This document shows positions 27,501 to 40,100 of a stretch of 64,000 bases of DNA, in pieces (position 1 is the first letter of the stretch; every line of letters begins with the position of its first letter). The notes beneath the pieces are model-generated. The model did not search any database. It was not told the DNA's origin and was given only the letters and a program-made list of their open reading frames with translations. This DNA is from Pleodorina starrii (lineage: Eukaryota > Chlorophyta > Chlorophyceae > Chlamydomonadales > Volvocaceae): the NCBI GenBank assembly GCA_030267565.1, contig BRXU01000002.1, forward strand, positions 1,054,001 to 1,118,000. Direction: 5' to 3'. The translations under genes were made by a program, and so were the position numbers.

Positions 27501-28445
27501 CGATTCATTCGGACGGCCAGCACCGATGTGGGGTACGACAGCTCCTGGATCACCCGGCTGGCGCTGGTGTTCATAACCGTCAGCTTGCGGGGCGTCAGCG
27601 CTGGCTGCTCTCCTGAAGCATCAACGGCAGCCGAACAGCAACAGACCGCATCAGGGCTAGCAGGCCGAAGACGCGAAGCCGGCATATCCGCATCGCTGGG
27701 GAAGAACAACCGCACGAGAGGGCGCGAGGACGCAGGGAGGCGCTGGGTTTCCTAAGCAACCAACACCCTGGCAGCAGCACCCTGAACCCCAATGCGCGCC
27801 ATGTCGCAGCAGGCGCATGGCGCACTGCTGCGACCAGCAGGGGCAGCAGCGGCCACAAAGGCTGTCCACTGAGATGCGGTTACGGGTGTTGGCGTTCGTC
27901 CTTCGGGTCCCTCCCCGCTGGTGCGTACCCCCTCACACCCCATCGTCCCCGGCACGCACCTGCGCCCACGAAACCCACGAGGCTCGTGCAGAAGAGCATC
28001 TCCACGATGCTGCAAGGGTGCGCAAGGGCGCATGAAGATCATCGAACGCTTTTCACACGTGCCACAAGTGGTAGAGGGTACAGCATAGGTTTTTGAGCGG
28101 GTTGTAGGAGGTACACATGGGGCAACACTGGGATCACGACTTGCTGAACTCACCACGCACGCGGGCACAACCCCGTGGCCGGCGTCACGCGAGCCTCTCA
28201 AGCCGACGGACCGGAAACTATTGTGTGATGAGGGGGAGTTTCTGGATGCTGAGGGGAAGGGCCTGGGAAGCAACGTTCGGGACCCGGTCGCACCTGACTG
28301 CCCCGATAGCGTAACGGTAGCACAACTTGTGTGTGTCCACATTGTAGATGTGCACGCCCTGCTGGCTGCCGATCGCTACGCAGGTGCAGTCCTGGTTGAA
28401 GCTAACATGCAGGACACCACTCTTGGTGCAGGTGGACAGCGCCAT
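24582..28445 (-). CDS. ATG18: ATG18/WIPI-type PROPPIN autophagy protein
   Basis: Seven-bladed WD40 protein that binds PI3P/PI(3,5)P2 on autophagosome and endosome membranes. Eight exons keep phase: 28294-28445, 27960-28009, 27495-27612, 27183-27273, 26815-26880, 26367-26444, 25884-26108 and 24582-25082, giving 426 aa. Family landmarks in order: VLHVSFNQDCTCVAIGSQQG, SIVEMLFCTSLVGFVG, LTPRKLTVMNT, RRVHIYSM, GCCALTCCHEPNLLALP, GTVRIYDL, the LLATASAKGTVIRVH block and the phosphoinositide-binding FRRG at residues 221-224. The start is the ATG three codons before the first beta strand; a TTG two codons upstream is ignored. The last exon has a large insertion of Ala/Gly-rich sequence (13-Ala-like run around the third part of the exon) before the final strands ATIMVATQEGLLYEY. 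Intron 3 holds an AGCRC pentamer array. Confidence 0.93.
27335..27429. repeat. AGC(G/A)C pentanucleotide tandem array
   Basis: Nineteen head-to-tail 5-bp units, AGCGC with interspersed AGCAC, inside ATG18 intron 3 (27274-27494). A shorter related CAGCACA-type run lies at about 26113-26158 in intron 6. On the transcribed strand they read as G/T-rich GCGCT/GTGCT repeats. Confidence 0.9.
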
Positions 28446-30055
28446 GCCCAACAGTTACGACGAGTGGCACAAGTCTCGGCGTGCAGCTCTCATATCCAGT
28501 TGATCTTCATGTGCTGATATATGTATGTATTGCGGGGCTCAGTACTTAAAGCACAGGGCAGTATATCAATTTCAGGCTCGTTCAGTTAGGGTTTCAGCTG
28601 GAGTTGAGAGCTTTAATAATTAGTTGCATCATTGGTTACTTATAAGATAATTTATCATGGTTCTAAAACTGTAATCTGCCTGCGTACCATTATTGCAACG
28701 AAAATGCCTTCATTCCGACGTCAGTCTCCTCGGTTTGCTTCCGATTGAGCCAAGAGAACACTCTGGTGTTCAATAATTGTACCATCATTAAATGTCTGGA
28801 CGAGATGAGCAAAGGTCCCTGCTTCCGGACCGGACCCGGCAAAACCGTTGGCAACCGCCATCGGACCGTCACGGCGCACAGGGCGGCATAATCTCGACCC
28901 TTCAAGGCGTATGACGACGACAGAAAGGCCTCCTGTGCGTATTTTCTTGGTCACTGCCGCACAGCGGTTTCGCAGTCTGCCTCCCCCTTTGCAACCTGAC
29001 GCAGGGATGCACCTATGCAGCCGCACAGGATTCGTCGTGCTCCGAACCCCTTGAGGGGGGCTTCATCACACACTGCGTCCGCGCATCGGAGTCCTTACAC
29101 CGTGCATTGTACGACTCCTGTTGCCGTACGATCCCCCCAGTGCTCCAGTTCGGCATTGCGACCGCAGCAGTCCGTAGCGGAGATCTGTATGTAGATCTGT
29201 CCGCATTCAATTACGAAATCACGTTGAATCAGCAAGCGCCGCCAGCAGCCACATTGCCCAGCACAACCCCCACGTGTCCTGAAGTCTGCCGTGTCATATA
29301 GGCACGAGCACCTCCGACACCAGAGCCACAAACACCGCCTCCAGCCAGACACGTGCCTTTCCACCGCCGCCAGCAATGTCTTCGTCGGGGACAGCCTCTC
29401 GCCAGCCGGTCGCCAACGCAGCAGGCGACATGCATGGCTTGCCCCAGTCACGCGACTCACCGGCTACTGCCGCTGGAACTCACCCCACGGCCTCGACCCC
29501 CTCCCCCTCCCCCACCACCAGGCGACCTTCTTCTGCTACTTTACCGTTCACGGGCTCCGGCCTATACGTGGATAACCCCCACCACCAGCCACCCCACATG
29601 GGTGCGCTAGCGCCGAGCCACCGCACCGCCGCAAGCTAACCCTGACAGAGTCCTCTCATGCCGCCCCTCTCATGCCGTGTGCTCTCGTGCCGCACTCCCC
29701 GTGCACCGCATCCGACCAGCACCCCCCACCATCCGCGCGTGTGGTCACTCCAATCTGCATGCTCCACCGCCCTCCATAAATCCACCACCCCGCACACACC
29801 AGCCCTCCTCAACCGCAGCCGCAGCCGGTGTGGACTTCCCTTTCCTTCTTTTCGATGAGCGAGATCCGCTGTGCACCGGGTCGACCCGCCGGGAAACGCA
29901 GAAGAGCAACGGCGAAAGGGGGACCGGCCCATGGGTCATGCCGGCCTCTGGCGGCCTCGCCTCGCCCCAGACGCCTCTCCTCTTCCCTCCCTCCCTCCCT
30001 CAGCCGAGGAGCGCCTTTGGAGTTCTTTCTACGCCCCTCCCTCCCCCGCCCCCAT
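28446..30055. other. ATG18 promoter and 3' flank of nitroreductase gene
   Basis: An AT-rich segment at about 28500-28700 sits just upstream of the ATG18 start and is the likely promoter. The remainder to 30055 is 3' flank of the next minus-strand gene or unassigned. It includes a 27-bp sequence shared exactly with 57058-57084. No protein-like exon was found. Confidence 0.4.
29548..29574. repeat. 27-bp dispersed repeat, copy A
   Basis: Identical over 27 bases to 57058-57084, beginning TCACGGGCTCCGG and ending ACGTGGATA. Flanks differ. Neither copy lies in a recognised gene. Confidence 0.75.
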
Positions 30056-33000
30056 TCAGCGCTTCCACACGACCTTGTCCTGCCAGGGCCCCCTGCCCGC
30101 CCGGTAGCCCGCCAGCCTGTCCCGCTGAATGCATCCCAGCGTGAGGAAGCCCATCACCCGGTCCTCGGGGGCCAGACCCAGCAGCGACTTCATCTCGGGA
30201 GATTCGCGAGCAACCTGAGACGGATGGACGGATGGCGGGAGGGAGGGAGGGAGGGAGGGAGGAGGAGGAGGAGGAGGGTCCTAACAGTCCACACAATCAG
30301 GGCGGCAGGCTGACAGGCTGGCGGAGGAAAGGGCAGCGGGGGGGTGGGCTCGCCGTGTGTTTTGGAGGGATGTGAGGTTCTGCCCTCCCCTAGGTGCCAA
30401 GCTGCCCACTACAGCACAGCGCCGCACACGCGCACGCAGCCCCGCCATCCCTTGCTCCCTCCCTCTCCCTCCCTCTCCCTCCCTCTCCTCCCCTCCCCTC
30501 ACCTCCTGCCAGCTCGTCCAGTAGGCAGCCACACCCATCGAGGTGGCCAGGAGGGCCATGTTCTGAGACAGCGAAGGACGGTGCGGGCCGGGAGGGCGGG
30601 AGGACGGGAGGGCGGGAGGACGGGGGCGAGGGAGGGCGAGAGAGGGCGAGGCTGACAGTGCGAACGGGCAGGCTGGGAGTGTTGAGGAAAGATGGGTGAG
30701 GCTGGCCACCAGTCCTTCCTCATCCGCTGGATATCGTTCAGTACCTTCACACCCGGCCTCGGTCTCCTCGACTAGAAAGGGAGGAACTAACACCCCAACT
30801 ATAATTGGGGTCGTGCATCACGAGCGAGGGAGTGGAAGATGTCAGTGGGTGATAAACAAGATAGAGTTCCCTACCTGCACGGCACACGCGACGGCGGCCA
30901 TCTCCTCCCACTCGGGCATCAGCTTCTCCGGCTTGGCTTGGCGCTTGCAGCAGATGGCGATCTGGCAGGAGATCTGGGTGACAGACGGAGGCAGGGAGGG
31001 AGGGAAGAAGTCCGAAACGTGGAGAGGGAGGGGCAAGGGACCGGGACCACGGGGACCGGCCACGTCATGTCGGCCACGTCGGCACGACCAGGAAGCGAAG
31101 GGCACGGGTTGTCCACCGGCCCGACTTCCACCGCTTGCAGCCAACCCGCGCCCGCCCCCGTCTTCCCCGCCTCCCCACACCCCCAAACCCGCTGCACATG
31201 CCCCGGCCCCCCTCCCCCGTCCTCACCTTGCCCCAGGTGCTGTCCCGCTTCTTTTGCAGCTTCTCCAGCGTCTTGGCGGCCTTGTCCTCGGGCAGCCGAG
31301 TACGGCACAGCTCCAGGGTGAGATCCTCCATCTCACGCTTGGACTCCCCCTCCAGCACCACAAACCTGCGGCCAGGCGGAGAGGGGGAGGGAGAGGGGGA
31401 GAGGGAGGGGACTATGCCCATATAAAAAACCTGAGGAAAAATAGTGCTTTTGTGTGCAATGTGTTCTTGGTACTGGTTCAAGAAGCCATCCCCGTAGACG
31501 CGCATGAGATCGAACTGTAACCACGAACGAAGGGCCGCGAGCAGCCAGCAAGAGCCGAGGGGCGATGGGGCAATGGGGAGGGAGCCGGCGCGGGGGGAGG
31601 GGGAGGAACCGACCAGCTGCTCAAAGGTCCCAACCCGAACACACGGCAACACACGGTAACTGGAAACCCGGCACCCCTCCTCCGCCAGGTCGCACCTCCA
31701 GGGCTCAGTCTGGCCGTGGGTGGGTGCCCAGTTGGCGGCCTGCAAGGCGGAGGAAAGCCAGCCGGAGGCGGAGGTTGTTCTTCTTGTTGTTGTGGTTCGA
31801 GTGCAATATCGAAAGTGCAAAATCGAAGCGGGGGGTGCGGAGGGGACCAACAAAAGCCCGCAGCACTGGTCGCCGCTGCCGGGCCAGTGCCACAACCAAC
31901 CCAACTCGGCCTCCCCTGTGTATTTGATAGGAGGGGAGGCCACCCTACCGCTCGCATGTGCCACCAAACCCTGGTCTTCCTTCGCTGGTCGCCGTTCTTG
32001 TCGCGCTACTTTGCCAGTCCTGTCTCTTCTCACTCTCCCGCGTGAAGCGGCCATCCACACCTCGGTGCGCCCGGCTGTCAGCCCGTGAGGAGCGCAGCAG
32101 ACGCGCAGCAGCACCGCCTCAGCACAGCACAGCACGGACACCAACACGTGCAACACTCACCAACCAGCAGGGCCTGTTCTCCCGCCCCTGCCCCATCCCG
32201 GCGGTGGAGTGAACACCCTACACCCCACACCCCACACCAACACCCGCAGATCCTTCGCCGTTTTGCCCCAACCCGGCCTCCCCCCCTCTCCATCTCCACC
32301 TCAGCTCGATCGCCTCTTTGATCCCTCGCTGCCGCAGTCATGTTTTCCCCAGCCCCAACCCGGCCTGTACACCGCCCCACACACCTCAGCTCAGCCCGCC
32401 TCACCTCGAGGAGCATCTCCACTTGCTCCCGGGGCACCTTGTCCCCCGAGTAGTCCTTCGGGAACACCGACCGCCGCTTCTTGATCAGCGACAGCACGGC
32501 GTCGGGGGCCGGCAGCACGGCGGCGGCCGGGGAGGCAGCCCCGCCGTCCTCCTTGCCCGCTGGTCCGTCCTCGGAAACCGCCTGGGCTGCTGCGTTGAGC
32601 TGCGGCAACAACCCGATCCGCTGAGGACAGAGGTTGAAAGGGAGGCGCAGCGCGGAGCGGAGTGAAGAGGGGCGGAACGGCGTGGAGCGGAGGATTGGAG
32701 AGCGGAGCAGGGCGCGAACGTGGAAGCCACCCTCGCGCTTACAGCAACCCAACCGACAACACTCCCTACATTGGCATTCACACCCACATCGACACCCACA
32801 CCCACGCGCCCACACCCACGCCCGCATCCGCAAGGCTCCCCACATCCGCAAGCCTTCCCAGTTCCCACACCCACACCCACACCCACATCAACAAGCCTCC
32901 CCACAGACACACCCACCCACACACGCCCACACACACACGTGCCTGCTGCGCGCGCAGGTAGTCGGGCAGTGTGAGCACCAGCCAGGTGGTGAGGCCCCCC

Positions 33001-33791
33001 AGGAACATGGTGCCCGTGATAACAGGGCTGGAGGTGACCAGGCCCGCGGCGCCAGACACCAGCAGCAGTAGCAGGATAGCCACTTCGGAGCTGAAGTCTG
33101 AGCCGACGGACCTGCGAGGTAAAAAAAGATACCGCAGCGGAGACGAAGACGGCGTTACGGGTGGGCGAAAGGGCGGCAGAAGGGCAGGGCGGGAGGCAGC
33201 TGGGAGTGGTGGGGAGAGGGGCGTGGTGGCTGGAGCCGAGGGTGTGGGGCAGGTAGGGCCGGGTGAGGTTTGGGGCGATGGGACAGGCTGTGGTGTTTGG
33301 GTGCAACGGTGAGGGGCTGGGTGAGAGATATTGCGTTTATGATATCTTACGGCAGAGGAAGGAAGAGAGGTGATCGAGGTGGTGGATGGGTGAGGACGCT
33401 GAGCGGGGATTTGGGTGTTTGTGGCGGGAGACGGCGGAGAGGGAGGGTGCTGGGACAAGGCGCCGAGGAAGTGGGCGGTTGGATTGCCGGGACGAGGAGG
33501 TAGTTGCCTTTCGGTGTATACGGTCGCCAACGTTTTCAAGGACGGGCACTTGCTTTTGCCACTTCCTGGTGGATTGCGTGTGCAGTTGAAGTAACCAAGC
33601 ATCAAGTTCTTACGGCACAGACTCGCCGGCGAGCATGCCGGCGGCCCAGCCAAGGCGAGAGCCGGCGGAGCCAACCCAGCGTTAGCGTCGGCCGGTGATG
33701 AAGGAGTGGAGAGAAAGCACGCGCACCTGCGTTCCATGCCATTGACCTGGCGGTCCTTGTTGATTTGCGATACAGCACCTGCCGACGCCAT
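30056..33791 (-). CDS. Membrane-anchored nitroreductase-family protein
   Basis: Eight exons keep phase: 33727-33791, 32937-33111, 32405-32620, 31696-31739, 31227-31365, 30875-30973, 30503-30562 and 30056-30214, giving 318 aa. Residues ~28-75 form two hydrophobic helices (EVAILLLLLVSGAAGLV; GTMFLGGLTTWLVLTL). The nitroreductase fold starts near residue 118: VLSLIKKRRSVFPKDY with the FMN-binding KRRS at about 128-131, then LLEAANWAPTHGQTEPWRF, a long charged helical stretch, NMALLATSMGVAAYWTSW and a closing GFLTLG motif. The pattern resembles small FMN enzymes of the YdjA type, which reduce nitro compounds or quinone-like substrates with NAD(P)H. The natural substrate is unknown. Exon 2 can end with a GT donor after GCACGT or six bases earlier as a GC donor; both keep the frame. 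Location in a plastid or ER membrane is possible but unproven. Confidence 0.85.
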
Positions 33792-34151
33792 GCTTGTCGA
33801 CGTCCCTCGACCTAGCCTGCTTGTGCGTTGTGTGATGTGCAATTGAAGGGGCAGGCTAATGGTAGCAGGAAACTTGTGTCATATGACTTCCGGTGCTGCA
33901 GGCACACGACAGACACACGAACTATTAAAGCCGTACGATGCATCAGTAATCGACCTTCGTAGAACAAGCTCCGCACATGTTTCTCAGTCCAGTTACACTG
34001 AATAACTATAAAACGATGTATAAACACATCTGAGCTTTAGGAATCAAGAAATCTTATGTCGCGGTGCTGGTTTGAGGAATGCCCAACCGCTTACGTGCCA
34101 GATAACCTACAAACCCGCTGCATTGAATTAGTAAATTACTAGGTTACACAA
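33792..34151. promoter_or_regulatory. Divergent promoter region, nitroreductase gene / FAM91
   Basis: 360 bp between two start codons pointing away from each other, clearly AT-rich against GC-rich neighbours. No TATA box or known operator can be named. Both genes probably share this regulatory space. Confidence 0.5.
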
Positions 34152-37100
34152 ATGGCGTCATCGGAACCTGTCAAACGGGCAATCGCGTGCGGGCGAGTCT
34201 ATGCGGACTTGCCCCCGCGAGTGCAGAATATGATTTCTCCTGGAGAGTGGAAGGCAAAGTATGTCGGGTGTTTGCAATTTGGTTTTGTGAATGTGCTCTC
34301 GAGGTGTTGGGGGCTAACCGCCCTTGCAGCGACCGCCCTTCCCATAGTACTGTTGCTTTTTCCCAATCGTCCAGACGGTGCATTCATTACGCACATATAT
34401 ATTCATTGCGACGTGATGCACCATGTTTGCCCGTGCAGAGTCAAGGAGCACTGCATCCAGCGCGGTCTGCCATGGGCCACCAGCCTTGCCTGCACCGTCA
34501 TGGGGCAGCAGGAGTACTATGACGAGCTGCTTCGCTGTTATAAGGCGTGGATGCGGGTGAGCTCCCACCGGCCCCGGGGAGGTTCGTACGGTTCCTAACG
34601 GCCGCACTGAATACCTGCGCTTTGACGCGGGTGCCATACCCCCCCTTCTCTGGCGGGGTTGCCCCAACCCCGCCCGCACGAGGAGGGCGATCGCAGCGTC
34701 ACAGCGCCCGGAGCGCCCGCAGCATAGCCGGGCAGCGTGCCGGGTTGGCTGCTGCACGACCAACCCGGTGCCAGCGGGTTGGCCAGGTGCCAGCGCGGGG
34801 AGGGCCCTCGTGAGGGGGCGGTGTGGACGCGGCGTTTCGTGGCGGTTGGTGAAGGGCTGCCGCGCAAACCACGCCGGGGGCCGAAGTGGGTTTGCGCTGC
34901 CTCGGGCTGCGGGGTGCGCGGTGGGGGTGGCACGCACGTGGGGGAGGCGTTGGCACGCACGTTTGTGCACCCGGCCTCGGCTGGGCTTGCAGGGCGCTGC
35001 AGGCAGCCCTTACAGGTACCCGCAGGGCCGCAGACTGCCAGATCAGATCAGCTCAGCTTACGGCGGGCCGGGGCGGTGCTGGGCCGCGAGTCCCTCCACG
35101 CTCATCACACCACACCGTCATGGGGGTCCTCCCTCGTTGCCAATTACGATACACAGCCTGACCCACACGCATTCGGCTGCCGCCGGGCGGGCGGGCGGGG
35201 TGGCCTCCCGCGACGGCAGCGAGGCAGGGTGCGTCCAGCCCCTCGACCGCAGCACTGCAAGCAGCGGCGGCGCGACTGTGGCATTGGCATGTGCTTGGGC
35301 ACCAGACCATCCGCCCGCGGCGCTCGTCCAGTGACTCCATGCCCTGTGTACTGCACCCTGCCGTACATGCAGTTATTTCCGTACCACCTGTCGGACTACC
35401 TGTGCCGCGTGGCTCGCATCACGCCCTTCAAGTACTATCTTGACATGATGACCAGCGTGCTCAAGGACGAGCGATCGTACGACAGGGTGCCCAACTTCAC
35501 GGTACGACATGCCGTACAACTGCGTGATCACCCTGGCCTGGCGGCCGCAACCTCCCGCCGCTTGCTGCTGCATATCGGCCTGCCTTGACACGATATGAGG
35601 GCTGTTGAGGGCTGTTGAGATGAGAATGCTGAGAGGGTCGGTACGGGATCCGCGGGGCCACGATGCGCCCGAAAACCTCCTGGAGCCCGAAACCCGCTCC
35701 GGAACCCGCAGGCCGCCGACGCTCTGAGTGTGCTGGGCATCGGCCGCAACGAGTACATCTCTGCGCTTAACGCCTGCAAGGCTCGCCGGCTGCTGTGGCG
35801 GGTCAACCTGAACCGCGACAGCATCGTGCGGGAGCAGCTGCCGCAGGTGGGGGGGGTGGGGGGTGGGGTGGGGGGGGAGCAAGGGCGTGGGAGGCCGGGT
35901 GGGTGGGTGGGTGGGTGGGTGGGTGGGTGGGACAGGCGCTTGGAGCAAGTAAGACAGAAGCGCGATCGTGGGTGGGGTCAGACCGAATGGAAGCGTCTGG
36001 CCACATCATCGTACTGTGTTGCCGTACTGCTGTACTGTCGTACTGCAGGAGCCAACCATCAATCCGCGGCTGGAGCCCTGGTGGCGGGTGGCGGTGGTCA
36101 ATATCGGTGAGGGGCAGGGAACGGCAGCGTGGGCTGGGTCCCCGACCTGGGTGCGGCGTTGCGTTGGGGAGAGAGTATGTATGTGTGAGTGTGTGTGTGC
36201 CGGTCCGCGGCCATAATCTCCTAAGGAACGCGGAACGGGGAATGGGGAACGATTGCACACCGGCGGCGAAAGCGCTCTGCTACTCCCTTTGATACGGGGT
36301 CACACGGCGACAGCAGCCAAACCGTCTTTCCAAGCCTTACACGTTACACCACACCCCTTTCTCTCTTACACACACGCACGCACACGCACACACGCACACT
36401 TTCAAACGCGCGCAGGCGAGGCCGAGTACCGAGAGCTTGATGAGGAGGAGCTGGCGCACCTCAAGACGGCGGCTCTGCCCGTTACTGCCGCGGGGGGCAA
36501 CATCCGCGTTCGTGATTTCCAGCTGGATGTGTTGCGGGGACTGCTGCGCAAGGGGCTGTCGTACATCGAGGTGCCCGTGGAGCCGCACGACAGGTTCGCC
36601 ATCCCGCCGCTGGAGGTGCGTGCGTGCGTGCGTGCTCGTGGGTTAGGGACTAGAGAGGGCTCGGGTGGGGGCCCTCCCGCCTGGCGGTTTTGGGGGAGGA
36701 CTGTCCTAGTCTACCCCCCGCTCCCATACGGAATGGCGCCGCCGCCGCCGCCGCTGCAAGGTCGGTCGGCAGTCCCAGAGGCGCTGCGCCAGGCGGTGAG
36801 CATGTCTCTTTTATCTGCGGGAGCCTCTCCCTGTCCCTGTTTCCTTACCCCTTCGCGCCCATCCCGTCCTGCTCCATACATACCAACATACAACCCACTC
36901 AGGGCTTTGTATCCAACAAGACCACGGAGGCGGGCGATGCGGCCGCCGACCCGCTCGAGTCGCTGCTGTACTCTGTGTTTGTGGCCAACAGTGAGCGGAT
37001 GACGGTTTCGGAGCTGGGGCAGATCCTGGGGGTGGACCTGGAGGAGCTCAAGGTGGGGGAGGAAGGGGGGCGTGGGTGGGTGGGTGGGTGCACCGGGGTG

Positions 37101-40100
37101 GGGAGGGGGCGGCGTGGGTGGGTGGGGGGGCGGTGTGGGTGGGTGGGTGGGTGGGTGGGTGCGCCGGGCCTGGGTGGTGCGTTCCCCTCGTCGTCCCCGA
37201 CGCTGCGCCCATTCGCTGCTGCTGAGCCTCCCTATGCTCATCCTCCCTCCGCTCCCTCTCGCTGCGCTCCGCTCCCTGTGACCCGCACCCCTGCAGGCGG
37301 CAATCGGAGTGGCTAGTCGGTTGGGCTTCGCGACACGGGTCACCGACTTATACTTGCCGCCCAGCCCAGGCGAGTGGGGGGGAGGGGTCGGGCCGTGACC
37401 CGAGATCCGCTGCGTTGGGGTGGGGCCGGGTTGGGCCGGGGATGACAAAGAAGGTACCGCAGCGAAGGGACGGTGGGCGGGACTTAGGGGGTGGCCGGGT
37501 TTGGGTGGGTGAATGGGTGGTCGGGTGGGTGGGGCTGTGCTCTGCTTAGGGCCCCGGTTGGTTGGGTCGGGCCTCGGGATGGGGGGGAGCGCGGCAGGCG
37601 GGCGGGTCGGGTGTTCGCGGTTCTCGGTGTTGCTGTGGTTAGGGGTATGTGTGTGTATGTGTGTGTGCAGCCGAGGTGGGCCCCTGGCGGGGCGATCACA
37701 CAGAGGCGCATAGCACACACGTCATCGTACGACAAAACCACATTGAGACATTGTCCTTGTTGCCGTAAGGCAGAACAGTCGCGTGTATAGGCTAAAACGC
37801 CCCATACCAAGATACCCGTACCTCGGCTATACCTTCGCCCCATACCGTACCTCGGCTACACCTTCTCGCCACCGCAGGCATGCCTGCGAGCGGAGCCCTA
37901 GACGGAGACGTCGCCGGCCTGGTGTACGGCAGCTCGGCGTGTACGACGGGTGACGACGGCGACGAGGCGTCGGTGCTTTTGGCACAGCGGTCGCTGCAGC
38001 TGGGGGGGGGACTGATGGGGGCGTCGCCGGGGTCTGGCGTGCGCGGCGGCACCGGCGGCGGCGGCGGCGGTGTGGCGGTGGTTGTGGATGCGGAGGCGAC
38101 TGGTTACCTGATGATGGGCGCATTGTCGCCAGGTGTGTGTGGTGGGGGGGTCAGGGAGTGATATGCTCCTTTATCAGGTGTGGGGGGGTTGGAAACACGG
38201 GGCACCCCCGAACGTGGGGTCGGGTCCAGGGAAGGAGGTTATGTGATTATATGTGCTGAGGCCTTGTTCGCACCCGTCGCGGTCGAAGAGGGTAGAACAG
38301 AAAATGTGCGGAATGGGTGTTGGGTCCCTTGTCCGGCGCTGTTTCGCGCCTTCCCTTCCAAGCGGCCTGATTGTCGTCTTGGCGGCTGGATCTGAATTCT
38401 GAAAAGCCGCTACCTGGATCCGCTCCGGAGCCGTGCCGACTGAATCCGCTTCTCTGGTTCCTCAGGCCTGAAGCGCCACTCGGTGACGCTGTTTGAGGGC
38501 GGGCGGGTGGCGGGCGAGGAGGTGATGCAGGAGCTGGTATCGGAGCTGTGGTCGTCGTACGCAGCAGGTACGGCATCGTACAGGCGGCGCTCGTGCCTTC
38601 GCGCCGTGTGCTTGCTCTTAACAGCTCACGAGTTCCTTGTCCTTGGCTCGCCTTGAAGCTTCAAACGGACCCACCACACCACACCACACCAACCCAGCCA
38701 CCACACCCACCCAACATAACCTCCCTGGTCTCCCCCCCCCGCCCCCAGGCCAGGGCTTCGAGGGCGAGATGCTGCGCCTGATCCACTACGCCGCCGCACT
38801 GGCCACCCTGCTGGAGGCGGTGCGGACGTCAGCGGGCCCGGGAGTGCCCCTGGAGCTGCTGCGGAAGGAGAGCCTGGCGGGACTGTCGCCCATGGCCGCA
38901 TGCAAGGTATACCGGTATAGCCGCGCGCCGCCGCAGGCGGACGGACAGACAGACAGACGGACAAGGCGACGCGCAGCGTGTCGGACCCCCCGGACGTGGC
39001 GATGGACCGTTCCCAACCCTACCCCGTCTGTCCTACCTCCTGCTTCCCGCCCTGCCTTTGTGCCCCCTTTGTGTCCCCTGCAGGTCCTCAACCACGCCTA
39101 CTGCGCGGTGGTGCCCATCAGCCCGCTGCCTCCGCCCGTGCTGCCGCTGTCGCCGCTGCACCCCGGCCCCGCCCACTACGGCCCCGCCCTGGAGGCCGCC
39201 AGCCCCTGGCTGCACCTGGCGCTCTACTCGGCAGCCAGGTACCGCTACTCTAGGTGCCGGTACATTTTCCTACCGCAAAAGCGCAGGGACACAGCTGCGG
39301 GGGGAGGGCTGGGAGGTACCTCTCGCTCAGCACAGCGGCTGGGAGGCTGGGCGGCGCGAAAGCTGTGTATATGTATATGTGTGTGAGTGTGTGAGTTTGA
39401 GTTGTGCCCCCGCCTCGCTGCGCCTCACCGCAACCCTCCCTCCCTTCCGCCCTCCCTTTCGGATGTGTATCGTGTCGTGTCGTGTGTTGTCGTGTCACCC
39501 CGCCGGCCCCCTCAACGCCCGGTGGTGTCAGGTGCGGCCCCGCCTCCTACGTGTTCGTGTGCGGCCAGCGCGTGTGGCGGCTACCCCACCCGGTGGACCG
39601 ATGCACACACGCGCTGCTCACCCCCTGGGACGAGGACGCCGAGTCAGGCAAGGGCGGCCGAGCGCACGGCACGGAGGGCCAGGTGGGCGTGCGGGCGTGG
39701 AGCGGCGATGCGATGAAGCGATGTTGCGAGATGAATGAATGAAGGAATGAAGTGCGAAGCGATGAAGCACGGGAGACAGCACGTGGAAGCGTGCAGCGGG
39801 AATTGTGATTCAGGGTGCGGGGGGCGACGCGCCGGTGAAGCATGAAGCGCCTGGTTTCAAAGGGCGGTTACCGGTAGGACGACCCGCGTTTGCGCCTCGG
39901 CAACGAGTACTTTTGAAGGACGGAATGCTACGGTTGTACATATGGGCCTATAGCTTGTACGACTGGGTCCTCTGGGCTCTTCGCTAAGCGTGGCCCCCTG
40001 GAGCCCCCCCTGGAGCCCCACCGACCCGCGGGTCGTTCGGACGCCGCTCCCACCCCATTCCCCGTCTGCCTCCTCAGATGATGCTGGTGGAGTCGTCCTT

